From Sinonovacula constricta (lineage: Eukaryota > Mollusca > Bivalvia > Cardiida > Solecurtidae), in assembly GCA_007844125.1 (NCBI GenBank), contig CM017568.1, positions 4,365,882 to 4,429,881 of the forward strand: a stretch of DNA of 64,000 bases. Reading direction: 5' to 3'. Made by a program: the position numbers and the translations under genes. This document shows positions 50,840-63,380 of the stretch, piece by piece; within the stretch, counting starts at the first letter, position 1, and each line of letters starts with the position of its first letter. The notes beneath the pieces were generated by a model. It was not told the DNA's origin. It did not search any database and worked only from the letters and a program-made list of their open reading frames with translations.

Positions 50840-53500
50840 GCACACCGCAAGTTTCTGAAGGTATGCTGTGTAAATGTCCGTTCTCTGAAAAACAAGACAA
50901 TCTCTTTCTCAGACTCAGATTGTGTCACTATTAATGACTTTGACATCGTAGCAATAACGGAGACGTAGCTTGGTTCATCTGTTGATGATGTCTGTCTGGG
51001 AGAACTTGTCTAAACGGGATACCAACTCCAACATGTTCTTCGTTAGGATGGTAGAGTTGGCGGAGGTGTGGTCTTATTATTCAGGTTCACCCTGTAAGTC
51101 AGAGTCAAGGCCTGCCAGTAAGCAATACTCTCACTTTAAGTACATGGACTACTGCATTGAGCTTCTTCAGCAGACAGCATCTTCTGTCAGTTGTCTACCG
51201 ATCTCCGGCTTCCAGGACTGATGGACTGCAAAAGTGTGTCTTCTTCGAGGAATGGTCTCAATTTATAGATGTGCACAGTGCCAGGCTGGACGAACTTGTT
51301 GTAGTTGGAGACTTAAACTTTCACCTCGATGTTCAGTCAGATCGTGACGCTTGCCGGTTTCTCGCGTCACTTGAGATCTATGGACTTCACCAATTTGTCA
51401 AGGATGACACACATCAGAAAGGCCACATCCTGGATGTTGTCATCATGAAGGACATTAGTGCATTCGTATCTATCGTCAGTGTGTTCGATCCTGCTATCTG
51501 GGATAACAGGGGCCACTCGTGTACGGATCACTTGGCAGTGCAGTTCGAAACGGCGTTTGAAAAATCTGCCAACCCCGTCAAGTCAGTCCACACCCTACCG
51601 TTAAAATAAAGCGGCTAGTCGAAAAACATGCTCCGTTACAGTATAAGACCATCAGACTCCGACCACATGCTCCATGGTTCTCCGACGAGCTTCATGATGT
51701 GAAACGGGAGAAACGTCGTCTTGAACGTCTGTGACTCAAGTCTAAGATGGAAGTTGGAAGTTCATCGTCAGATTACCGGGCTCAGTGTCGTCGAGTCAAC
51801 GCAATGCTGGTCAAGGCACGAGAGTCCTACCTCAACTTCAAGATTGAAGACTACTACTTCAACCCTAAAGTCCGAATATGTCCTGCGCATTAGACCCTCT
51901 ACCAACGTGGTTGATTGAAAGAGTGTATTGACGAACTTGTGCCACTACTCAAGAACCGAAGAACCGAGTCAGTCAAGATGGCTCACATCACCCCGCTCCT
52001 TAAAATAGCTGGTCTTGACCCAGAGGTTGACAAGAACTACCGTCCCGTCTCCAATCTGAGCTTTCTGTCAAAACTCTTGGAGCAGGTTGTTGCCAGTAGG
52101 CTTGAATAGTACCTCAGTGCAAATGCTCTCTCTGGACCATATTAGAGTGAGTACATCAAGTTTCGTTCGGTTAAAACGCACTCCTTCGCGTTCATTTTGA
52201 TATATTAAAATTATTGGATCGGTGTGATGCGTCTATTTTGTCTCTGCTCGACTTATCAGCAGCCTTCGATACTTTGGACCACAGGGCGCTTATTGAACGC
52301 TTTAGATCAGGTTTTGGTATTTCCGGTGTAGCATTAGAGTGGTTCGCTTCGTACATTAGTAATCGTCATTAGTCAGTGTATATATCCTGCAACAGTTCAA
52401 ATCCCCATGAGCTCAGATTTGGTGTACCCCAGGGGTCTGTTCTGGGGCCTAAACTCTACTCCCTGTACACACGGGCTCTTGGTGATCTGATCAGGCAACA
52501 TGGCCTAGACTACTACTACATGTATGCTGACGATACACAATTGTATGTCTTCTTTAAGCGCAAATGTGTTGCGAATCGCGAACAAGCTGTCCAGCGCTTG
52601 GATACCAACTCTCTTAAGCTCAATAGTGACAAAACCGAAGTGTTGCTTTTTTGCGCCTAAGGGGGTCATCACCGGACATATTGTATATTTCTATCACCAT
52701 CAATGGCATCTCTTTCAAATCCAGTGATTCTGTATGAAATCTTGGTGTTGTGTTTGGCCGCCAAGTTAAATCAGTTGCACGGTCTTGCTTTATGCATTTA
52801 AGGAAAATAGGTCATCTATGACGATGTTTGTCTGAAAGCGCACTTAATTCACCGGTTAATGGACTCATTACTTCACGCTTGGACTATTGTAATGCAATGT
52901 TAACTGGCCTTCCAAATAACATCATCCACTGTTTACAGAGAGTTCAAAATTCGGCATTTCGTCTTACCATCGGCGCGAAGCGGTCTGACCACATTTCTCC
53001 GATGGCGCGAAGCGGTCTGACCACATTTCTCCAATTCTTGTGATTTTACACTGGTTACCAGTAAGTAGTCGAATCGACTACACGGTTCTGGTGCAAGCAT
53101 TCCGTGCGATCAATGGCACTGCACTAACCTTCATATTAGATATGATCAATATCATCAACCGAGCATACCTCTTCGCTCCGGTGGTCAATGACTCCTGGCC
53201 ACACCTAGGACCAAGTCACGCCTCGGGGAGCGATCCTTTTATTCTGCTGCCCCGAGGCTACGGATCAACCTTCCTGTTAACCTCAGGGCCCTTTCAACAC
53301 TGATAAGCTTTAAGAGGGCTATGAAAACACAGCTTTTTATTAATGCTCATTTGCACTTATTTCTTTTATATTCTTATCAAAATGTTTTATCTACCATTGC
53401 CAATTGCTACACATGTTTTATTTCTTGTCAATGTTTTAGTTACAATTTTATATTTTGTTAGGTACCTTTGATCACTCTTGTGATTAAGGCACCTTAATGT
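50840..53500 (+). pseudogene. Broken non-LTR retrotransposon (CR1/L2-like LINE), endonuclease and reverse transcriptase
   Basis: Fragments in order: endonuclease-like CCVNVRSLKNK and DFDIVAITET (50860-50970), then VYRSPASRTDG and VVGDLNFHLD (51180-51330); reverse transcriptase NYRPVSNLSFLSKLLEQVV (52030-52090), [10 protein letters not shown] (about 52420), and the catalytic YADDTQLY (about 52520-52545); a C-terminal part with [10 protein letters not shown] and LHWLPVSSRIDY. In-frame stops (for example after AITET) and frameshifts break it at least five times, so it is dead. CR1/L2 is assigned from motif style only. Confidence 0.88.
53461..53493 (+). other. Stem-loop at the 3' end of the LINE
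   Basis: GGTACCTTTGATCAC and GTGATTAAGGCACC pair around a TCTT loop, directly before the AAT tail. Such 3' hairpins are recognised by the reverse transcriptase in some L2-type LINEs. Confidence 0.55.
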
Positions 53501-53550
53501 ATGGTAATAATAATAATAATAATAATTATTATTATTATTATTATTATCAT
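53501..53550. repeat. AAT/ATT microsatellite, LINE tail
   Basis: AATAATAAT changes to ATTATTATT at 53525, so the tract is palindromic. The first half is probably the LINE's 3' tail. Confidence 0.85.
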
Positions 53551-54529
53551 CACCATCATTTCAATGCCAACACTCTCGGGTGAAACACAATAAAGGAACA
53601 GTTTAGAAAATTTTATTGATATACATGGTTTTCAGAGATGTCACGTCCATTGATTGCAATTAAACATACTATAACTCACAACAACCAAAATGAGAATAAG
53701 ATCTGTGCCAAGTTTCAGTGCTAAAATAATTTTCAAGCAATGGCTGAACATGCATTTCATATATATATTTTTTAGGGTTACTGACAATTTCTCTATTTTT
53801 TAAATTGAAATATTAGTTATTTATCACAAATTTCCATGTAAATGTGCATCTCTAATATACAGAAAAGCTTATATAAATTATTTTGGTGTTTGATTTATTA
53901 AAATCGGGTGAAATTGTCACAACTATTACAGATATTGTAAAGTATGAAAGGGGTTGTACAGTGTCTACCTGAAGTTCCCTTCTTTTGTAATTATAAATAA
54001 CTGTGATGTATATACTTCTTTTTCCTTTAGTATTCTAGCATACAATCATCCCTTGAATGTGACTGTACTTAAAGAACAAAACCCCCAATCATTCCTGCAT
54101 TATTAGAAATTAAATTTTACCTTTAAAAAAATTAGTCTCAGCAAAATGATGCAACTTATTTTATTTTACATTATTGACAGGTATCAAAAAATTGTTTGTT
54201 TTTTTAAATATCAGACTGACTTCTTGATATAAGAATCTGATGTTTTTCTCATTCATGACATTCTGACGTAGCATTACATTATTGGTTACAGACACTACAA
54301 AATACATGTAGTGTTTGTAACGTGTCTGTTATTGTATTTCATCAATATTTTTGTTTATTTTGAATATATATATATATTCTAATACAAGTTATTTATATTT
54401 TTCACAAAGTTATTGATCAAATTTATTTTATACCCACATGCTGATGATGCAACTAACTGGACAAACCGGACTCCATCATCGCTATTTGTAGCATCACTTC
54501 CTGTTGCAGAAGCACATGGCATTGACAAC
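53551..54529. other. AT-rich intergenic DNA
   Basis: No gene or element recognised. Confidence 0.5.
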
Positions 54530-55175
54530 TGTTATACCAATTCTTGAACTATAGAGAGATAAATGACATTGAAAAAAGTCATTCCAATTCTTGATGTATA
54601 GAGAGATAAATGTCATTGAAAAATGCCATACCAATTCTTGAACTATAGAGAGATAAATGACATTGAAAAGTTCCTTTCCAATTCTTGAACTATAGAGAGA
54701 TAAATGACATTGAAAAATGTCATACCAATTCTTGAACTATAGAGAGATAAATGACATTGAAAAAAGTCATTCCAATTCTTGAACTATAGAGAGATAAATG
54801 ACATTAAAAATGTCATACCAATTCTTGAACTATAGAGAGATAAATGACATTGAAAAATTCCATTCCAATTCTTGAACTATAGAGAGATAAATGACATTGA
54901 AAAATGTCATACCAATTCTTGAACTATAGAGAGATAAATGACATTGAAAAATGTCATACCAATTCTTGAACTATAGAGAGATAAATGACATTGAAAAAAG
55001 TCATTCCAATTCTTGAACTATAGAGAGATAAATGACATTGAAAAAAGTCATTCCAATTCTTGAACTATAGAGAGATAGATGAAATTGAAAAATGCCATTC
55101 CAATTCTTGAACTGTAGAGAGATAATTGGCATTGAAAAATGTCATACCAATTCTTGTACTTTAGAGAGATAAATG
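54530..55175. repeat. 47-bp tandem array with a hairpin in each unit, about 13 copies
   Basis: CCAATTCTTGAACTATAGAG plus AGATAAATGACATTGAAAAATGT. ATGACATT and AATGTCAT form a perfect 8-bp stem around GAAA in many copies; others carry AAAAGTCATTCC instead. Confidence 0.95.
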
Positions 55176-58100
55176 ATGATTCGTTTATCAGTGTAGAAGG
55201 TTAACTCGTGAATTATTTTGAAAGGTCTGACTGCAATTTCACTACAGAAAGTAAGTTGTCTCTTTTCAAAATGGATTATTGGAAATGTAGTGTCCTAAAC
55301 CAAAAGTAAAAAAACACACAACAGAACCTGTTTTAACAAACTATTTAACATTTGTCATTTCAAGGCATATTGTTACAAAATTCAAATGGAAATGTTTATT
55401 TATAGAACAACTTATCTTTCATATATTACAGAAATGTGTGCAAACACCCATACTAATGTCATCCACTTAACAAGTTTTTAAACGGTAAAAAGGAACAAAT
55501 GTTCAGATTAGCAATCAATCACTGATACAGTCCTTAATATTCATTATTGTTTAACAAAATAAACCTCTACAATCTATGTTGTACACTTATATTTCCAATT
55601 GAAATGCTTCACAATGGTGATGTAAATTAGGTTACGAACACGACAGAAATGTAAAAAAAACAACAACCAAAAACATGAACGTTACAAGTTCCAAATCAAT
55701 GACAGCTCAAAGAAATAAAACCTCATAAGTAAACAGTTATTATTTATCAGCTAAAGTCAGCTGAGAAGTGCTTAACAAGAAAAAAGTGGTAAAACTAATG
55801 ATGGAAAAAAGAGGTTTTCATGGAGCATATAATGGCATTGATTTTGTTCGATAAATGTATACAGAAACTTTACATACTGTATATCAAAATCCAAAAATAA
55901 AAACTGGCTTATCCATGTTTAAAAACTAAAACCATAAAATTTACACACAATATATGAAACGTATCACAGATCCTGTCTATGCCAAATATGCTTACAAAGT
56001 AGAAGGCAGTGAAATAACATATGCAATTAATAGTAACACCAACCAACAAAGGATAACTGAAAACAGTAGTTCTTGACAAACAGAAGCTATCATATGTGGA
56101 CCTCTGCCAGTTCCAAAATACGCCGAAAGCTGGTAAGAGGTGAAAATAAAGTCGATAAGATTGATACCGATAGGGACCAACGAATATCAATTAACAAAGA
56201 CCACACAGTTAAGAGGACAGTCTTGGGTCTGTCAAAAGAAACAAACTTTATAGAGGAACTTGAAAAAAGATCTAGATAAATATCCTGGGCACATTTTCAA
56301 GGCAAAGTGGCAGCAGCAACAGATGAGTTTTTGTATTAAAAATCTAAGGCCTATGTTTTTTGTAGTGTCGTATCTAAATTAGTTACAAATTAAATTTAAG
56401 AACTTTATGAAAATTAGTCGCTGCCTTTGAATAATAGAAGTTTGGTTTCAAGAGAGAAAGAAAATAATTGGAATTTAATTAAATATTTACTAATTACAAG
56501 TCACATTTTTTCTTCTTTGAAATATTTTCTAGTCATTTTTGCCCTGTTTTTTTTTTGTATTATCATATGTTATTGTTATGAAACAAGAAAAGAATAAAAG
56601 ATCATTAAAGTTTTAAATCTTTATCTTCAAAAAGGTATGCTTGTAGTGTCCATAACCACTAAATTCATTCCATTTTATCCTGAAAAATCCGAAAGGAATA
56701 TAGACAAACCATTGAAATTCCTAATTTCACATCAAACATTTTAAAGAAAATTAATTTTGTTTCTAAACTTTAGTCATTATTTTTTTCACCCTAATTTGCA
56801 AAATTACTATTTCCCTGCTTGTGTTTCAACCGACTGTTTAACAATTCAGGTAATGTTCAAAGTCGACTTTTTCAGAATAACGTACGAGTTCGTTGGTTCA
56901 CGCTGGAGCTCGACGCCTATATATGAAATGCTCACTGAAATTTGCACATGGGGAAAGTTTGTTTGCCGACTTTCTGAACCTGATCAAATACTTGTTAACT
57001 GCGTTCTATTTTTCTATTTTTATTTTTGTTGTCTGTAACTTTGAAGTTAACTTTGAAAATAAACAATAAGATACTGAGAAAAAAATATACCCAGTTGGGA
57101 AAATTACTGTCTGAACAATACATGATTTTTTTCTACACAGCATCTACATAGACATAGGTAACATCTTAGAAAACCTATTAAACGGTGTCGTTTTTTATAT
57201 TTTGTTTTAAACATTCTCTGGTCTCAGGAATATAAGTTACACAGACTTTTTCTATAGATTTAAAGTATACTGAAAGCGTCCAAATAAAAACCACACCGTT
57301 TCCAGTGTCTTTGTTACTTGTTCCCATAATGTTCCCTTTAATCTCTTTATCTCTTCAACTTTTTTGCGTCGCCTTTGATGCTTCGCATCAACGACTTTTC
57401 TTGTATACAGTTGTAAGATACAGTTGTAGGATACATATTTTACTGCTGCTGCAATCCCCATCATCTGGTGGGCCAAATATTATTGGACGTTTGGACGAAA
57501 CCACCTACGTCCTCCTATGGTTCGTCCAACTGGATGTGACCTTGTGCCAACCTGGGGGTACTAAGCCTCCGCTGTTTATTTCATGTCCATGGGGACTTGG
57601 CCGGGAAGCCGCTGAGGCCTACTTTCATTCTTGCTCCACCTTTTGCCAACCCCACAATGAAGCACCTTGAGCCTCCTGCACTTTTTTGGAAATAGCTCTA
57701 TTCCTTCTTTTACCGGTAATCCCAAGGGAGCTCAAAGCCCGCCATAGGGACTGAGCCGGGTAACCTCTGCAGCTTGCTTCCACTGGAAAACACCAAAATT
57801 TCCAACCCTTCTCCTTACAAATATCAACGAGGGATTGATATTTAGTTACTTATTTTTCAAAAATAACATTTACGTATTTGTATACATTGAGTGTATATAA
57901 AAATTGTATGAAAGACCTTTACACACGTGTGCTGTCTTAGTTCGTTCAATACAAACATCTATGATAATGTCAGTTTTTTTACCAGATTTAACAAAAACTA
58001 GAACTTTCGATCTTTAAATATTCTAAAGATGTTGGCATTTCAAATTGTGTTTTCGTCAGCCTTTTTAACAGTCCAAAGTGATTACTTATTTCTAGTCATG

Positions 58101-58389
58101 AGCGAATTTTGAAAATTATTTAAAATATTTACCAAATTTAATAAAAATGTTGTAAAACAGGATAAAATCTTCATTATTTATAACTTTAAGTGTTACATAA
58201 TTTCTATTTAAAATAAAACACACACAACAAACATTAAGGGATGTCATAATGGCAAAAGTTTCTAGCTTCATAAATTGTGTTCATGTAAACGTGTACAACT
58301 GGATAGTAAATAAATATGTATACCAGATGAAAAAGTGAAATTTGATGTGAAGAAATTGTTCCCAGCTCAGGGGCGGACCCAGAATATTG
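55176..58389. other. Intergenic DNA between LTR/LINE region and HPS5-like gene
   Basis: No gene I can support. Short open frames at 56073-56279, 56757-57038 and 57305-57670 on the plus strand have no known motif. Around 57460-57790 the sequence is GC-richer, with two related segments (GGGGACTTGGCCGGGAAGCC and GGGACTGAGCCGGGTAACC), perhaps a repeat. Confidence 0.4.
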
Positions 58390-58393
58390 TGGT

Positions 58394-58430
<37 letters not shown>
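58390..58430. repeat. GT microsatellite
   Basis: About 17 uninterrupted GT units. Confidence 0.95.
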
Positions 58431-58901
58431 ACATTACTCAAGATCCATTCAACTTTATCGCAGTAAATACTATATGCATATATACTATATATTACTGCCT
58501 AAGCAATCAACAGGCAACATCTGCTTTAAAGGCTTAGTATTTTTAAACTCACATGTATGTGTTTACACAACTCTACCCTTTTACCTGGTTGGTGGGGGGC
58601 TTGCATCCCCCTCATGAATCCATCCCTGTCACCGCCTTAAAAGTCAAAATTATTATGAGATACCATGAATAAATCTGCCGAGCATATTTGGAATTTATTT
58701 AAAATCAGTAATGACATAAAATCATAACGAAGAGTCGATAACTTATGGCTTGACAGACGAAATATGATAATGATCAACTTAACACCTCATTTTTAAAATT
58801 AATCAGTAAGGGATTCGTCGAACGTTTCAGGGGGAGCAACCGCTTTCGTAATTTACACGTAAACAAATAAACATAAATTATTCCCCTTATTTGTAGGAGC
58901 T

Positions 58902-58911
58902 ATCACATGAT
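58902..58911. promoter_or_regulatory. M-box/CLEAR-like site (ATCACATGAT)
   Basis: ATCACATGAT contains TCACATGA, the core bound by MITF/TFEB-family factors, 6 bases before the upstream ATG and about 150 bases before the HPS5-like start codon. These factors control lysosome and pigment-organelle genes in animals, so the site suits an HPS5 promoter. Function is inferred. Confidence 0.45.
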
Positions 58912-58917
58912 CAAAAG

Positions 58918-59031
58918 ATGGCGGATACTCGGAAGATTTCTTCTAGTAACAAAACTAGAACTTCTAACATTTTCGTGTTAAGAAGTTGTTTAGAATCTAC
59001 TGTCAGTGATCGAGATTGGATGTCATTATAA
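58918..59031 (+). CDS. Upstream ORF of HPS5-like gene, 37 codons
   Basis: Starts at the ATG of AAGATGGCGG, which has a strong initiation context and is also a YY1-type motif. It runs 37 codons in the same frame as the main ORF and stops with TAA at 59029-59031, 24 bases before the main ATG. It may restrain translation of the main ORF, or the real transcript may start downstream of it. I do not recognise the peptide. Confidence 0.35.
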   Translation: MADTRKISSSNKTRTSNIFVLRSCLESTVSDRDWMSL

Positions 59032-59055
59032 AATATTTTTTATGAGATTCGTGCC

Positions 59056-59157
59056 ATGGAAGACAAAATTAGCGACATGACGGAAATGTATTTGCTCTGC
59101 AACACTCAACCGTTGGATAGCTTACAAGACCCATTGAAAAGAACAACACGATTAAAG
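59056..59157 (+). CDS. HPS5: HPS5-like exon 1
   Basis: Residues 1-34. The start has a favourable GCCATGG context and follows an in-frame TAA at 59029-59031. Donor AAG/GTACGT, phase 0. Confidence 0.8.
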
Positions 59158-62100
59158 GTACGTTTTTTCTAACCTTGTGTAGTGACCTCCCTAAGAGCAT
59201 ACTCGTAACTTTTTAACGTTATTTTATCATATGTTACAAACTTTATAACAATGTTAACATTATGTTTGTCTGCAAATGTATCTTGTAAACTCACTCACTG
59301 GTGTGACTCTGTACTTTATTCTTCTCTTAAAGTTTATTTTTGGCAATTTTTCTACAAAAAAATCAAACATTCTCATACTCACAAATCACATCTGTGCACA
59401 TGAGTGCCAGCCAGGTAGCAATTGAGTAATCAGACTAGTACAAGGTGTCTCACCAATTTCCAAAGCCTTTAAGGTAAATGTCCAACCAGCCTACCTACCT
59501 TGGCAGACAGCTCTAGGAAGAGCCATATATCAGTTCATTTTTTTAAATTTTCTGATGACATTTTTCATTTTATTTTATTAAAATCTACAATATTATGGAA
59601 ATGTTTTTATTTGTATTTTTCAGTACAACTGCTTGTCTGTATCAAGCAGATATATTGTGATTGGTGCCAACACAGGAGGTGTTTATATCTTTTCAAGATT
59701 GGACCTCAAATTACTCCAAATTATTTTTGCAGACAAGGTGAGAGATAAGAGTGTTGTTTATGGAAAGAATGGTAACTTCTGCCATAAAACTGATATGATT
59801 CCAGTTTTAAAATTCTTAAGAAAGTTTTACTTTATCTTCATTAAAATGATTAATTGGTAGGCTTACTCTTTAAATGATAAAAAAATCACTTCCTTAGTTT
59901 ATAAATAATATATCAGTATGCATTAATCTGTAAGTCAGTCATTACCTTTCCAAATATTACACGTCCAAATGGCATGTAATACATGGACTTCTGCACATGT
60001 GCAACAACAAGAGTCGCCTTCCTTGAAATTAGAAGTAAAATTATGCAATGGGCAATATTTGTATAGCGATATCATCTTAAAATGCAGTTTTACTTTGAAT
60101 ACATAGTACAACTTGCTATTATTTGTATCAGTATCCTTGCATAGTCACAAGGCAACCTTATACGACAAAAACTAAGGGATTCTTGCTATCTGATTTCATA
60201 TTTTGAACCATTTTATGCTCATCTTTCGAGGCTCAAAATTTTTTTATTAGAAAGTTGAAAACTAAACACGCTTTAATTCTATAAAAAAGAATAGGTTAAA
60301 TAAGCTGCATGTATTCTAATCAAACTTTAAAGCACACACTTGTTTAACAAATATTAATGTCATAAAGCGACAATTAATTCATGATCATGAAGATTCTAAT
60401 CCTTAAGCGAGTGGGCGAGTGGATGTTCCACACACAGACTTCTTCCATTCAAATTAGAAGATAGACCCCTTTTAATTTAATTTAATCTGAGACCATACTA
60501 AATTAAAAAAGGAATACCGCTTTTTTTGCATTACCATCTGACATTTGAAGATAAAAACTCCACATAAACTAAATCCTTTGTTGTACTATAGCTACACGTT
60601 TCCTGTCAGCATAAGCATTTACACGCATGTGTGTATAAGTCCTTTGGTGACTTGACATTGTTATAAAAACTGCACAGTAGGTTTATGGTCATAAAACTGC
60701 CAAGATAGAGTGCTCAGTAAGGAGATCAGCTGTTAGACTTGAATTCCTAGCCAATCAAAGTGCTGTGTGTGTGTCATATCGCACCTCTCACCCACCCGAC
60801 TGCCCACCGGATACATCATGTCCAGTCAAAAGAGTATAACCAAGGCTACCGCAATATATACTTGACAATGTACGTTACTCATATTAGAACACAAGACATA
60901 CCTAAAAGTTTTGTAGTTTCTGATTATCAGTGTAAAAAAATCAACAACAATATTCTTTCAAATTGTTTTATAAGCAATACAGATTGCTTAGTACATATGG
61001 TCTCTGTTTAAACATACATTTAGTCACTGTTTTGTTTAATCTGTAAGTTAATTATTATATAAGCAAATTATAATGGGCATACAGGTGGAGATATACGTTG
61101 ATGTAAGTAAGAAAACAAACATTCTGCCTTTGAATCAATCATCCCAGTTCAACAAAGTATATAGTTACAGCATTTCTACTTAATGCGAAAACACACACAT
61201 ATGAACTACATATATAATAAATACACATGTACATGAATAACTGATACAACTGATACTATCGGCTATTAGTTTTGTTTAGTTGTTTATTTGATTCATACAA
61301 AACCCATTGCTCAGTGTAATGTAAAAAAACTGATATTTCTTTCTTCCACATCTAGCTAGCTTATTAGCTCGCTACAAAGCATTTTTCTATTGAACAGGAA
61401 TGCATATTTAAGGTAAAGCTGATACTTTTGTCACTGATTGTGAATTAACCAAATTTATTGTTGCTGTAAATTGTTTTATTATTGGATGTTAATTTTGAAG
61501 ACTGGCAACACTTGTAAAAGAAAGTTCATCAATTTCTTTTCTGGATTGGAGGGACAGTTATATTGGTTGTAAGGGGAACTGGTTTTGCCAGATTTTGTGA
61601 GCAATTTTTGCTATTGTTCATTTATGCCCTTTGAATTTTCTTGAATTTCTTTTTCAAAGAATTCCTGTCAGTCCTGATAGTGATTTCAATGTAAACCTGT
61701 TTTGAACATGCTGTGGCATGTTTATTTCAGTATTCTCTATGGGTCTCAGAGGCAGTGAAGACCATTTCACATGTATTCTCTTGTATGCACACTAACAACC
61801 AAAAAAGGACCCTTACTATAATGATGTTTGACATTTTGTTTCCTATACATATGAGAAATGTTTTTTGTTAAAAAAAAAATCACCAATTCTAAGAGTTCCA
61901 TCCCAAAAGGGTGAATGAACTCCCTTTACATTGCATAAATATTAAATAATACATTTATTTACAAATTTACTGAATATGATTACACTCTCTTGACTTGGAA
62001 TGAAAGTAAATTTTGTAACAAAGGCATTAAAACACACTGTCAAATATTAAATCATTAACTTCATGATGGATCATTATTATTTTTTATTTCATTAAAAATA

Positions 62101-63380
62101 ACAACCACATGTGCCACTCATACCTGTTAAGTCTCACACTCATGAGACTCATGTTCACATATAATTTAGTGACCAGAGGTTATATTTTTGATTGCATAAT
62201 TCAATGGCATTTTGCTCATTTAAATAAAACATAAAATATAAATTTGACTAGTTGTCACCAATTTACTTTAACTTAGTGAAACAAAGTCCCAGCCACAATA
62301 AAATGTAGAGGCATGGTAACTGACTTGTAGTTTACCAGTGGTTCTACCAAGATAATCATTTGAGTATTTTTTTCAATGATTATACTTCAAATGTTAAACA
62401 AAAATAAGGCAATGTATTGTTTCAGGTACTGTTAGTTTATATCTGGTTGCTGGTTCTGCTCAGGACTGGTAGAGGGCTATAAGGACCAAAATAGAAATAA
62501 GGGTTCAAGTGTTCTTTCTTGTGTTGTCTTAAAAAGATCATAACAATAATAAATTGATGTTATTTCAGGCAGCAAATTCAGTCAGCATTATCCAGATCAG
62601 TCCAAGTGAAAAATTGGTGGCATTTTACAGGTAGGAAATCTTATGTTAATACTCAACCTTCTACATACAAATGAACAACTTCTAAAATAGGTAAGAGTTA
62701 CTGCCCATTTTGACATCTCTTGCAATGAAGGTATAAACATTATAGCATCATTACATACAGTAGGTACACAATCATTTGTAATCTAAACTGATAACAGGAG
62801 TGCCCGTGGCCGAGCGGTTAGAGTTAGTGAATTGAATCTCCACAGCCCCTCACCAACTCTAGATGCTGTTTTTACAATGGTCATTATAGTGACATTCAGC
62901 TTTTTTGTTGGACCCTAACAAATGACCCATACACAGCAAGCCAGTTCCCAATTAAGTTCTGCCCCGTGACCATAGGCACTTCATTGACCTGTTGTAAACC
63001 AGGGGCAGTACTTGTATATGAATGTTGGGTCTTTCTACCTCCAATTGTCGTGTGATAGCTGGACATCAAAATTATGTTTGTGCGATGTATTTCAAACGTA
63101 CAATTAAACATTCAAACAAAAATGTTAACACATAACAAAAGAAGAAGAATTTTGAATCTTTGCCAGTATGTGATTGATTTTTTCTCTTTCATTTAACAGC
63201 CTTAACTCCATCCATGTTGTTGAAATGCGACTGGATGGTCGGTCCAAACCAGAGACATTGAGATCAACAGAGATATCGGGCTGTAGTGTGACCTGTATCT
63301 TCTGGGACCACACCAGCAGTAAAGTGTACATAGGGGATGATCTTGGGAGAGTGTCAGTCATGCCAGTGTACTCAAACAAG
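59056..63380 (+). CDS. HPS5: HPS5-like BLOC-2 subunit, N-terminal part (four exons, gene continues past window)
   Basis: Four exons give 153 residues: 59056-59157, 59624-59737, 62569-62630 and 63200-63380. HPS5 is a BLOC-2 subunit that helps deliver cargo to lysosome-related organelles. Residues 19-65 (PLDSLQDPLK, TRLKYNCLSVSR, GANTGGVYIF) match the start of vertebrate HPS5 (SLDPLLSALR, SRLKCTSIAVSR, GSSGGGLHLI). VTCIFWDHTSSKVYIGDD with GRVSVM matches VTALCWDTAILRVFVGDH with GKVSAI. Together these form the first WD40-like blades. All junctions are GT/AG with matching phases. The rest of the protein (over 900 residues in vertebrates) lies right of the window. TECPR2, another WD40 protein of similar layout, was considered but matches less well. 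Confidence 0.82.
59624..59737 (+). CDS. HPS5: HPS5-like exon 2
   Basis: Residues 35-72, with LSVSRYIVIGANTGGVYIF, a WD40-type strand pair. Acceptor TTTTTCAG, donor AAG/GTGAGA, phase 0 both ends. Confidence 0.88.
62569..62630 (+). CDS. HPS5: HPS5-like exon 3
   Basis: Residues 73-93 (SVSIIQISPSEKLVAFY). Acceptor TATTTCAG, donor CAG/GTAGGA; ends with two bases of a serine codon completed in exon 4. Confidence 0.85.
62795..63115 (+). mobile_element. tRNA-headed SINE, decayed, in HPS5-like intron 3
   Basis: Begins GTGCCCGTGGCCGAGCGGTTAG, a good A-box region of a tRNA-Ser/Leu-like head. The B-box part is decayed (GAATTGAATCTCC). The body continues to about 63115. A different family from the one at 25237. 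Confidence 0.65.
63200..63380 (+). CDS. HPS5: HPS5-like exon 4
   Basis: Residues 93-153, with SIHVVEMRLDG, VTCIFWDHTSSKVYIGDD and GRVSVMPVYSNK. Acceptor TTAACAG, donor AAG/GTACCG. The best conserved segment of the visible protein. Confidence 0.88.

Noticed and set aside
55909..56279. Overlapping ORFs on both strands, one hydrophobic
   Set aside because: No family recognised; hydrophobicity follows from AT-rich codons, and no neighbours support a gene.
56757..57038. 93-codon plus-strand ORF as an exon
   Set aside because: Composition between 56880 and 57000 is mildly coding-like, but no motif, partner exon or clear splice borders support it.
58368..58632. hAT-type MITE around the GT microsatellite
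   Set aside because: CAGGGGCGGACCCAG on the left and CAGGGATGGATTCAT (inverse) on the right look like related ends, but the match is partial and no 8-bp duplication is seen.
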